Origin: an uncultured Phycisphaerales bacterium
GTDB taxonomy: Bacteria; Planctomycetota; Phycisphaerae; Sedimentisphaerales; Anaerobacaceae
DNA: 64,000 bases
NCBI GenBank assembly: GCA_937927975.1
Contig: CALEZT010000072.1
Location: 1-64,000 of the forward strand
Reading direction: 5' to 3'
In this document: piece by piece, positions 52,792 to 60,533 of the stretch
Layout of the letters: each line of letters starts with the position of its first letter
Numbering within the stretch: position 1 is the stretch's first letter
Made by a program: the position numbers and the translations under genes
The notes under the pieces: model-generated
Database searches by the model: none
Told to the model about the DNA's origin: nothing
What the model saw: the letters and a program-made list of their open reading frames with translations, nothing else

Positions 52792-54627
52792 TCAATCCAT
52801 CAGGACGCCCAGGTGAGTTTCGACCGACGAAGCCAGACCTCGCAGGCCGTAGCCGCCTTCGAGGACCGAGACGAGCCGGCCATGGCAACTGCGTTCGGCG
52901 ATCCCTTTGACGATCTGGGTGAGCTTGCCGAAGCAGGCGGTGGTCACTCGCATGCCGCCCAGCGTGTCGTTCTCGTGGGCGTCGAAACCCGCGGAGACGA
53001 AGACGAAGTCGGGGCCGAATGCGTCGGCCGCAGGCGTGAGCTTCTTCTCGAACGCTTCGAGGAAGTCGTCGTCGTCGGAGCCCGCGGGCAGCGGGACGTT
53101 GATTGTCGTTCCGACGCCCGGGCCTTTGCCGGTCTCGGACTCCGTGCCTGTGCCGGGATAGAACGGGTACTGGTGCACGCTGAAGTACAGCACGCTCGGG
53201 TCCTCGTAGAACGTCGCCTGCGTGCCGTTGCCGTGATGAACGTCCCAATCGACGATCAGGACTTTGGCCAGGCCATACTGCCGCTGGACGTACCGGGCTC
53301 CGATCGCGACGTTGTTGAAGATGCAAAAGCCCATCGCCCGGTCGGCCATCGCATGATGGCCCGGCGGACGCACGGCGCAGAAGGCGTTCTCGACCTGGCC
53401 TTTCATCACCGCGTCCACCGCGGTCAGCACGCCTCCTGCGGCCAGGACCGCGGCCTCGTACGACCGCGTCGAGATGGGGACGTCGCCGGTGTCGAGGTAG
53501 TCGTCGCCCTCGGCGCACGCCCTGCGGGCCCGTTCGATATAGCCGGCCGTGTGCACCGTTTGAATCCACTTCTGGGGCGCCGGTTCGGGCGTCAGCGCGG
53601 CCAGCTCGTTGTCGAGACGAACGGCCTTGAGATGCTCGACGATGGCGGTCAGCCGCCCGGGCGACTCGGGATGTCCCGGCGTGGTCTTGTGCTCTAGGTA
53701 CAGATCGTGGTAGACGAACGCGGTCTTGGGTCTGGGATCGGACGGCATGATGGCGCCTCCCTCGCTCGCAGGCGATTCGGTCGGTCCTCTTCTGACGCAT
53801 CGAAATCCGATCGCGTCGTTGGCCAGGCACGTGTCGTCGATGGCTGGGTCGCCGGCGCGGTAGGCGGATTTGCAGGAAGTGGCGTTGGAGTTCCACGCGC
53901 CGCCGCGGATGACCCGCTCCTGACCCTGGGCGGGCCCTCTGGGGTTTTCGGAGGGGCTCTGGGCGTAGTAGTTCGGATCGTAGCGGTCGTTGCACCACTC
54001 GGCGACGTTGCCGTGCATGTCGTAGAGGCCCCAGGGATTGGGCTGCTTGCGGCCCACGGGATGCGTGGTCCCGCCGGAGGTGTCGGACCACCAGGCGTAG
54101 ACGCCGAGTTTGGCGGTGCGGTCGCCGAAGCTGTACTTGGTGTCGGTCCCGGCCCGGCAGGCATATTCCCACTCGGCCTCCGTGGGCAGGCGGTAGCCGG
54201 TGGCGTCGAAGTTGCACTCCCACGTCTCCTCGTCGTAGCAGGGCTCAAAACCTTCCGCCAGCGACCGCTCATTGCAGTACAGGGTCGCGTCGGTCCAGTT
54301 GATTTGCTCCAAGGGCCGGTCGTCGCTTTTGAAATGCGAGGGGTCGGAGATCCTGTGCTTCTTGAACTCCGCCTGCACGACCTCGTAGCGGTCGATGAAG
54401 AACGCGTCCAGCTTCACGCGGTGCGCGGGCCTCTCGTCGGGCCCGCCTTCGTCGTCGCCCATGGTGAACGTGCCGGCGGGGATCAGCACCATCTCGACGC
54501 CTGTCTTGGTGATGATGCTCATGGGCGCTTGCGAGGACGGTTCTCCTTCCTGTCGCTTGCAGCCGGCCAGGACTGCCAGCATCGCCAGACTCGCCAGAAT
54601 TCCCGCTCTCGCACGTGAAGGCGTCAT
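52792..54627 (-). CDS. SUMF1-like lipoprotein joined in frame to an HDAC-type deacetylase
   Basis: 611 residues as one reading frame from the ATG at 54627. A lipobox LAGC is at the end of the leader. Residues about 30-290 form an FGE/SUMF1-type domain (VLIPAGTFTMGDDEGGPDE, YRLPTEAEWEYACRAG, VIRGGAW, IGFRCVRR), but the active-site Cys pair of sulfatase-modifying FGE is incomplete. From residue 294 a full class II HDAC/acetylpolyamine amidohydrolase domain follows: RPPGHHA, DWDVHHGNGTQ, SAGFDAHENDTLGG, LEGGYG. An internal ATG at 53748 lies behind GGGAGG with good spacing, so the deacetylase may also be made alone (318 residues, normal length). Confidence 0.85.
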   Translation of the reverse strand: MTPSRARAGILASLAMLAVLAGCKRQEGEPSSQAPMSIITKTGVEMVLIPAGTFTMGDDEGGPDERPAHRVKLDAFFIDRYEVVQAEFKKHRISDPSHFKSDDRPLEQINWTDATLYCNERSLAEGFEPCYDEETWECNFDATGYRLPTEAEWEYACRAGTDTKYSFGDRTAKLGVYAWWSDTSGGTTHPVGRKQPNPWGLYDMHGNVAEWCNDRYDPNYYAQSPSENPRGPAQGQERVIRGGAWNSNATSCKSAYRAGDPAIDDTCLANDAIGFRCVRRGPTESPASEGGAIMPSDPRPKTAFVYHDLYLEHKTTPGHPESPGRLTAIVEHLKAVRLDNELAALTPEPAPQKWIQTVHTAGYIERARRACAEGDDYLDTGDVPISTRSYEAAVLAAGGVLTAVDAVMKGQVENAFCAVRPPGHHAMADRAMGFCIFNNVAIGARYVQRQYGLAKVLIVDWDVHHGNGTQATFYEDPSVLYFSVHQYPFYPGTGTESETGKGPGVGTTINVPLPAGSDDDDFLEAFEKKLTPAADAFGPDFVFVSAGFDAHENDTLGGMRVTTACFGKLTQIVKGIAERSCHGRLVSVLEGGYGLRGLASSVETHLGVLMD

Positions 54628-54794
54628 TCTCACCAATCCCTTTCTTGCAGGCCGTGCAGTGCGCGGACCTTTTTGCGACAACCCTCTGAACACGCCGGAA
54701 TTATACGCCCGCTTAGGCGGAGGCTCAACCGGAATCGATCGGCTCGGCGCCACTGCGCGGCGGCAGCCAACTTTTGAAGGCTCAAGAATTTATA

Positions 54795-54822
54795 TTTACA
54801 AATTAAACTGGTAAGTTAAAAT
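54795..54822 (+). promoter_or_regulatory. Promoter and TetR-type operator of the second efflux operon
   Basis: TTTACA (54795-54800), 16-bp spacer, TAAAAT (54817-54822). The near-palindrome TTAAACT-GGTA-AGTTAAA (54803-54820) covers the spacer and -10. It is the only AT-rich stretch nearby and precedes a TetR gene. Confidence 0.55.
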
Positions 54823-54855
54823 AGCGTATAGAAATCAGAGCACAGGAGTCCCGGC

Positions 54856-55554
54856 ATGAAACGAAAACCGAGAAAGGACGCGCAAGAGACCCGCCAGCGG
54901 CTGCTGGCGTCCGCGGCGGAAGTGTTCGCCCAGAAGGGATTCTGGGAGGCGACGCATGCGGAGATTTGCGAGAAGGCCGGCGCCAACACTGCCGCCGTGA
55001 ACTACCACTTCACGAGCAAGGAGAACCTGTACGTCGAAGCGTGGCGAAACGCCTTCGAGCGGTCGGTGCAGGCGCATCCGCCGGACGGGGGGGTGCCCGC
55101 CGGCGCGCCGCCCGAGGAGAGGCTCGCCGGCAAGATCCTGTCGCTGATGCGCCGCATGGGCGATCCGACCAATTTCGAGGTCGAGATCGTACATAAGGAG
55201 ATGGCCAACCCGACGGGCCTGCTCGCGGAGGCCATGCACCGGGCGATCGACCCGCTGCGGATGGACATGCGGGCCCTCGTTTGTGAGTTGCTGGGCGACG
55301 GAGCGAGCGAGCAGAGTCTGGTTCTCTGCGAGATGAGTTTGATGGGTCTTTGTTTCGGCCCGATCGGCCACATCCGAGGGTGCAAGCCCCCCGGCGCGCC
55401 GCATCGCAACGATCCGCCGTTCAAGTTCAGCGTGGAGGAATTGGCCGAGCATGTCACGCAGTTCATCCTGGCGGGAATTGGCAGCATGCGAGAGCGGGCG
55501 ACCCAGGCCGGCGGAAAACAACGACGAAACCCAAGAGCTTCGAAACGGGAGTGA
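54856..55554 (+). CDS. TetR-family repressor of the MacAB-type operon
   Basis: 232 residues. The HTH reads LLASAAEVFAQKGFWEATHAEICEKAGANTAAVNYHFTSKENLYVEAW. The KAGVN-type turn and NYHF are typical of the CerR/YbiH branch with a DUF1956 C-terminus. It is followed after 3 bp by the NodT-like gene, so it is the first gene of its operon and probably autoregulated. The gene order parallels the RND operon at 37-44 kb. Confidence 0.9.
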   Translation: MKRKPRKDAQETRQRLLASAAEVFAQKGFWEATHAEICEKAGANTAAVNYHFTSKENLYVEAWRNAFERSVQAHPPDGGVPAGAPPEERLAGKILSLMRRMGDPTNFEVEIVHKEMANPTGLLAEAMHRAIDPLRMDMRALVCELLGDGASEQSLVLCEMSLMGLCFGPIGHIRGCKPPGAPHRNDPPFKFSVEELAEHVTQFILAGIGSMRERATQAGGKQRRNPRASKRE

Positions 55555-55557
55555 TTC

Positions 55558-57225
55558 ATGAGTGCTTTGTGGGAGAAGCTGTTCAGTGGAAAACGCGCAA
55601 GACGCGGCAGGCAGCCGGATTCGACTTCGGGTGGCAGCGACACGCGACAGCTTGTCGATGGTCTTTCTGCGACACGAGGTCTGCCATCGACAAACTCCGA
55701 GGACTCCGCTTGTCGCTGCCGCCCGGAGAGCGCTCCACACGCTGCGAGGGCCTTCGGATGGAGTGTGTGGCCGTGCCTGGCAATTGGAGTCGCTGCGCTG
55801 GCGGGGTGCCGCGTGGGGCCGGAGTACGTCCGACCGGATGCGCCCGTGCCGGAAGTCTGGAGCAGCGAACTGGTGCGAGGTTTGACGGCCGAGGAGACGG
55901 ACCCGTGCGTTCTGGCCTCGTGGTGGACGACGCTCGACGATCCGGCGTTGTCTCGCATGATCGAACAGGCGGTCGAGGGCAACCTGGACATCGCCACAGC
56001 CCGGTCGCGGGTCCGCCAGGCGCGGGCCCAGCGCCAGATCGCGCAGGGAGGTCTGCTTCCTGCGTTCAACACAGGGGCCTCCGCCACGTCGAGCCGGGCG
56101 GATCGGCGAAATGGATTCGACACCAGCGGCCAGGTGTACTCCGCGAGTCTCGACGCCGGCTGGGAACTGGATCTGTTCGGCGGGGTCCACCGGTCGGTGG
56201 AAGCGGCCACCGCCAACCTGGAGTCCGTCGAGGCGAGTCTTCACGATATCCTCATCTCGCTACTGGCGGAGACGGCCCTGAACTACGTGGACGTGCGGAC
56301 CTATCAGTCGCGGATCGCAGCGGCCGAGGCGAGTCTCAAGGCCCAGGAGGACACCTATCAACTGGTCCTGTGGCGGGTGGAGGCAGGGCTCGGCGACGAA
56401 CTGGCGGCGCAACAGGCGCGGTACAACCTGGAGAATACACGGTCGCAGATCCCCAACCTCCGCACGGGTCTGCAGCAGGCGAAGAACCGCCTCGCAGTGC
56501 TTCTGGGCAGGACGCCGGGGGCTCTGGATGAGGAATTGGAGCAGACCGAGCCGGTGCCGGTTCCGTCGGCCCGGATCGCGGTGGGCGTGCCTGCGGACGT
56601 GGTGCGTCGCCGGCCGGACGTGCGCCAGGCCGAACGGGAGCTGGCGGCGCAGACCGCACGGGTCGGCGCGGCGGTGTCCGATCTGTATCCGCAGTTGAGA
56701 CTCAACGGCTCCGTCGGGATCGAGACGCTGTCGTTCCGCGAGCCTGCTTCTTCGCGGACCTGGACCGCCAGCGGCGGCCCTCGGCTCTCCTGGGCGATCT
56801 TCGATCCGACGGTCCGCCCGAACATCGAGGTGCAGTCGGCGCTGCAGGAGCAGGCTCTGATCCAGTACAGGGCCGTGGTCCTCAGTTCGCTGGAAGAGGT
56901 CGAGAACGCAATGATCGCCTACGTGCAAGAGCAGCAAAGACGCGAGAATCTGCGGGAAGCCACCGAGGCAGCCCAGGCGGCCGCGGAGTTGGCGCAATTC
57001 CAGTATCAGGCGGGTCTGCGGGACTTCAGCGACGTCCTGGACGCGGAGCGGTCGCTCCTGTCGTTTCAGGACCAGTTGCGTCAGAGCGATGGGGTTGTGA
57101 CCGCCAACGTGATCCGTCTCTACAAGGCCCTCGGCGGCGGCTGGACCTCAATGGCGGAAAAAGGGGACATTCTACTTTTTTCGCTTTCGGCCCCCCCGAC
57201 GGACGACTCTCTGGGGAAAAAGTAG
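55558..57225 (+). CDS. NodT/OprM-type outer-membrane efflux lipoprotein with inserted repeats at both ends
   Basis: 555 residues. A normal lipoprotein leader ending AALAGC (Cys84) and the conserved GPEYVRPDAPVPEVW start only after about 65 extra residues. That extension is coded by an inverted-repeat element (55629-55724). The two TolC-like halves are intact (SRVRQARAQRQIAQGGLLPAF; FQYQAGLRDFSDVLDAERSLLSFQDQL). The last 25 residues and stop come from a second palindrome (57156-57241). A shorter start, giving only the lipoprotein leader, is possible. It is the outer-membrane channel for the MacAB-like pump. Confidence 0.88.
   Translation: MSALWEKLFSGKRARRGRQPDSTSGGSDTRQLVDGLSATRGLPSTNSEDSACRCRPESAPHAARAFGWSVWPCLAIGVAALAGCRVGPEYVRPDAPVPEVWSSELVRGLTAEETDPCVLASWWTTLDDPALSRMIEQAVEGNLDIATARSRVRQARAQRQIAQGGLLPAFNTGASATSSRADRRNGFDTSGQVYSASLDAGWELDLFGGVHRSVEAATANLESVEASLHDILISLLAETALNYVDVRTYQSRIAAAEASLKAQEDTYQLVLWRVEAGLGDELAAQQARYNLENTRSQIPNLRTGLQQAKNRLAVLLGRTPGALDEELEQTEPVPVPSARIAVGVPADVVRRRPDVRQAERELAAQTARVGAAVSDLYPQLRLNGSVGIETLSFREPASSRTWTASGGPRLSWAIFDPTVRPNIEVQSALQEQALIQYRAVVLSSLEEVENAMIAYVQEQQRRENLREATEAAQAAAELAQFQYQAGLRDFSDVLDAERSLLSFQDQLRQSDGVVTANVIRLYKALGGGWTSMAEKGDILLFSLSAPPTDDSLGKK
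55629..55724. repeat. Nested inverted repeat inside the NodT gene
   Basis: Outer arms GGCAGCGACA (55633-55642) and TGTCGCTGCC (55711-55720) with GGG/CCC extensions. Inner arms TTGTCGATGG (55652-55661) and CCATCGACAA (55684-55693). The 96-bp span is a multiple of three and keeps the frame open. Confidence 0.75.
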
Positions 57226-57241
57226 AATGTCCCCTTTTTCC
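57156..57241. repeat. 25-bp perfect inverted repeat at the NodT 3' end
   Basis: Positions 57156-57180 (GGAAAAAGGGGACATTCTAC then T's) and 57217-57241 are exact reverse complements. They end the NodT-like protein and span into the gap before macA. Confidence 0.8.
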
Positions 57242-57260
57242 GTGTTTCCGGGTTTAGGAT

Positions 57261-58559
57261 ATGGAGAAATCGATGAGTGCGAAATCACAGAACGAGTCGG
57301 ATATTGCCAAGACCCTGGGCGTTGCTCCCGGTTCGGGCCGGGGCCGGCGTCTGAAACGCTGGTTGCTCCTGATCCTGGTGGTCGTGGCCATCGTGGTTGC
57401 GTTGTCCTTTCGGAAGAGTTCGGGCAGGTCCAACGTGGTGCAGTACAGGACCGAGGAGGCCAAGCTGGGCAATCTCGTCGTGTTCGTCACCGCCACCGGC
57501 ACGCTGGAACCGACCAATCAGGTCGAAGTGGGCAGTGAGATCTCCGGCATCGTCCGTGCGGTGGAGGCCGACTACAACGACAAGGTCAAGGTGGGCGAGG
57601 TCCTGGCGCGGATCGACACCTCGAAACTCGATGCCCAACAGACACAGTTGAAGGCGGCCCTGGAGGCGGCCCAGGCCAGGGTCCTGCAAGCCAGGGCCAC
57701 CCTCAACGAGACGCAGACCAAACTGGCGCAGCTTCAGCGGGTGCGCGAGCTCAGCGGGGGCAAGGTGCCTTCGCAGAGCGAATTCGACGCAGCCCAGGCC
57801 GCGTTCGAGCGGGCCAAGGCCGACGAGGCCAGCGCCGCGGCGTCGGTGGCGCAGGCCCAGGCGACCCTCAAGGCCACGCAGACGGACATCGCCAAGGCGG
57901 TGATCGTCTCGCCCATCGACGGCATCGTGCTGACTCGCAGCATCGAGCCCGGGCAGACCGTGGCCGCGGCGTTCCAGGCGCCGGTGCTTTTCACGCTGGC
58001 GGAGGATCTGACCCAGATGGAGCTGCACGTGCACGTGGACGAGGCGGACATCGGCCAGGTGAAGGAAGGCCAGGACGCGGAGTTCACGGTGTCCGCTTAT
58101 CTCGATCGACCGTTCCAGGCCAGGATTGTGCAGACCCGCTTCGGTTCGCAGACCGTCGACGGCGTCGTCACCTACGAGACGGTGCTGAAGGTGGACAACA
58201 GCGACCTGTCGCTGCGTCCCGGGATGACCGCGACGGCCGACATTATGGTCAAGAAGGTCGAGAATGCGTTGCTTGTGCCGAATGGGGCTCTGCGGTTCTC
58301 GCCGCCGGCGCAGCGGCAGCAGGCATCCCGCGGCCTGGTGGGCATGATGCTGCCGGGTCCCGGTCGCTTCAACAGGCCGCAGGAGCCGGTCGTGGACACC
58401 ACCAAGAGGCAGCAGACCGTCTGGGTCCTGAAGGACGGCCAGCCGGTCGCGGTCCCGGTGACCATCGGCGCCACGGACGGCATCAAGACCGAGATCGCAT
58501 CCGGCGACATCCACCCGGGCATGCCGGTGATTACCGATACGATGGGGATGGGGAGGTAG
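57261..58559 (+). CDS. MacA-like periplasmic adaptor
   Basis: 432 residues: a membrane helix at about 33-50, a lipoyl/barrel-sandwich domain (LVVFVTATGTLEPTNQVEVGSEISG), a coiled coil (about 120-205), and VIVSPIDGIVLTRSIEPGQTV closing the sandwich. An insert of about 35 residues rich in Gln, Pro and Gly (SPPAQRQQASRGL...) lies before the final domain. It links the MacB pump to the NodT channel. The next gene starts 2 bp later. Confidence 0.92.
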   Translation: MEKSMSAKSQNESDIAKTLGVAPGSGRGRRLKRWLLLILVVVAIVVALSFRKSSGRSNVVQYRTEEAKLGNLVVFVTATGTLEPTNQVEVGSEISGIVRAVEADYNDKVKVGEVLARIDTSKLDAQQTQLKAALEAAQARVLQARATLNETQTKLAQLQRVRELSGGKVPSQSEFDAAQAAFERAKADEASAAASVAQAQATLKATQTDIAKAVIVSPIDGIVLTRSIEPGQTVAAAFQAPVLFTLAEDLTQMELHVHVDEADIGQVKEGQDAEFTVSAYLDRPFQARIVQTRFGSQTVDGVVTYETVLKVDNSDLSLRPGMTATADIMVKKVENALLVPNGALRFSPPAQRQQASRGLVGMMLPGPGRFNRPQEPVVDTTKRQQTVWVLKDGQPVAVPVTIGATDGIKTEIASGDIHPGMPVITDTMGMGR

Positions 58560-58561
58560 GT

Positions 58562-59284
58562 ATGATCGCCTCTACGCAAGAGAACCTGGCGCCTCTGATT
58601 GAATTGCAGAGCGTGACCAAGGTTTACGGGACGGGACAGGCCGCGATGCAGGCCTTGGCCGGGATCGACCTGCGGATCGACGAGGGCGACTTCATTGCGA
58701 TCATGGGGCACAGCGGGTCGGGCAAGTCCACTTGCCTGAACATCCTCGGGTGCCTGGATTCGCCCACGTCGGGGTCGTATCTCTTTCGCGGCGTCGAGGT
58801 TTCGCAGTTGACGCGCGACCAGCGGGCCAGACTGCGGCGATACTACCTGGGCTTCGTGTTCCAGGGCTACAACCTCTTGAAGCGGACCTCGGCAATCGAG
58901 AACGTGGAATTGCCGCTGATCTATCGCGGCGTGCCCATGCGGGAGCGACACCGGATCGCCCGCAAGGTGCTGGCCTCCGTGGGCCTGGAGGGCTGGGAAT
59001 CGCACAACCCCAACGAGCTGTCCGGCGGCCAGCAGCAGCGCGTGGCGATCGCGCGGGCCATCGTCACGGGACCCTCGGTCCTCATGGCCGATGAGCCCAC
59101 CGGGAACCTGGACACCGCGCGCAGCGAAGAGATCATGAACCTGCTCTGTGAGCTCAATCGCGAGCAGGGGATCACGATCGTCATGGTCACGCACGAGGCG
59201 GACATGGCCGCGTACGCCAAACGCATCGTCCACTTCAAGGACGGCAAAATCGAATCCGACGAACAGAACGGAAAGGCGCACTGA
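58562..59284 (+). CDS. MacB-type ABC transporter ATPase (separate subunit)
   Basis: 240 residues. Walker A GHSGSGKST, signature LSGGQQQR, Walker B VLMADEPTGNLD and the switch His in VTHEAD are all intact. This is the LolD/MacB class that drives mechanotransmission rather than substrate transport through the membrane. In E. coli MacB the ATPase and permease are fused; here they are separate with a 1-bp overlap. Confidence 0.93.
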   Translation: MIASTQENLAPLIELQSVTKVYGTGQAAMQALAGIDLRIDEGDFIAIMGHSGSGKSTCLNILGCLDSPTSGSYLFRGVEVSQLTRDQRARLRRYYLGFVFQGYNLLKRTSAIENVELPLIYRGVPMRERHRIARKVLASVGLEGWESHNPNELSGGQQQRVAIARAIVTGPSVLMADEPTGNLDTARSEEIMNLLCELNREQGITIVMVTHEADMAAYAKRIVHFKDGKIESDEQNGKAH

Positions 59285-60489
59285 TGTTCTGGAATACGCT
59301 CCTGCTGTCGCTGCGAGAGATCCGACGCAACGTTCTGCGATCGTTCCTGACGGTGCTGGGCATCGTGATCGGGGTGGCTTCGGTGATCACCATGGTGACG
59401 CTGGGCAAAGGGGCCACGCAGCAGGTGGCCACCTCGATCGCGAGCATGGGCAGCAACCTGCTGATGGTCACTCCCGGCCGGAGAATGGGCCCGGGTTCGG
59501 CCAGTTCCGCCCCCGCCTTCAAGGTCGAAGACGGCGAGGCCATCGCACGGGAGATCGGCTCGGTGGCGCTGGTGGTCCCTGTGGCCAGCCGCTCGATGGC
59601 CGCCATCTACGGCAACCAGAACTCCTCCACCGGGGTGACAGGCTCCACCAGCGACCTGCTGACGCTTCGCAATATGACTTTGCACAGCGGGCGCACCTTC
59701 AGCGACAGCGAGGCCCGCGCCGGGGCTTCGGTCTGCGTCATTGGCGAGACCGTCCGACAGAAGCTGTTCGGCAGTCAGGACCCGGTGGACAGCCGAATCC
59801 GCCTGGGCAGCTTGTCGTTCCAGGTCATCGGATTGATCGAGCCCAAGGGTCAGAACAGCATGGGCATGGACCAGGACGACATCGTTCTGATGCCTTTGCG
59901 CACCTTCCAGCGGAGAATCTCAGGGAATCGGGACGTCAGCATGCTCCAGGTCTCGGTCCGGGAGGGCGAATCCACGGAAAAGGCCCAGCGGGATGTCCGC
60001 CTGCTGGTGCGGGACCGCCGACGTCTGGCGCCCAGCGAGGAGGACAACTTCAACGTCATGGACACCAAGGAGATCACGCGAATGCTCACCGGCACGACCA
60101 CCATGCTCACGGGTCTGCTCGGCGCGGTCGCGGCGGTGAGCCTCCTGGTCGGCGGCATCGGCATCATGAACATCATGCTGGTCTCGGTCACAGAGCGCAC
60201 GCGCGAGGTCGGCACGCGACTGGCCATCGGGGCGCTGGAGCGGGAGGTATTGATGCAGTTCCTCGTCGAGGCGGTGGTGCTGTCCTCCTCGGGCGGGGTG
60301 TTCGGAATCCTCCTGGGACTGGGGGCGTCCCTGGCCCTCAAGAACGCGCTGATGGTCCCCTTCATCCTCGATCCGAGCATCGTGATCATCGCTTTCGTCT
60401 TCTCTGCGGCGGTGGGCGTGGTTTTCGGCTACTTCCCGGCGTTGAAGGCCGCTCGCCTGGACCCGATCGAAGCCTTGCGCCACGAATGA
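59284..60489 (+). CDS. MacB-type ABC permease (FtsX domain)
   Basis: 401 residues with four membrane helices (about 20-42, 277-300, 325-350, 365-385) and a large periplasmic MacB-PCD domain between the first two. SLREIRRNVLRSFLTVLGIVIGVASVITMVTLGKGA and the terminal LKAARLDPIEALRHE are MacB hallmarks. It pairs with the ATPase upstream and the adaptor to expel large substrates such as macrolides, peptides or lipids. It ends the TetR-NodT-MacA-MacB operon. Confidence 0.93.
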   Translation: MFWNTLLLSLREIRRNVLRSFLTVLGIVIGVASVITMVTLGKGATQQVATSIASMGSNLLMVTPGRRMGPGSASSAPAFKVEDGEAIAREIGSVALVVPVASRSMAAIYGNQNSSTGVTGSTSDLLTLRNMTLHSGRTFSDSEARAGASVCVIGETVRQKLFGSQDPVDSRIRLGSLSFQVIGLIEPKGQNSMGMDQDDIVLMPLRTFQRRISGNRDVSMLQVSVREGESTEKAQRDVRLLVRDRRRLAPSEEDNFNVMDTKEITRMLTGTTTMLTGLLGAVAAVSLLVGGIGIMNIMLVSVTERTREVGTRLAIGALEREVLMQFLVEAVVLSSSGGVFGILLGLGASLALKNALMVPFILDPSIVIIAFVFSAAVGVVFGYFPALKAARLDPIEALRHE

Positions 60490-60533
60490 TCTCGATCCCG
60501 CACGATCGCTCTTAGCCCTAATTCGGCTGCCGG

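Noticed and set aside
55629..57241. CRISPR or phage attachment site
   Set aside because: The symmetric elements are single inverted repeats, not arrays of direct repeats with spacers, and no cas or integrase gene is present.
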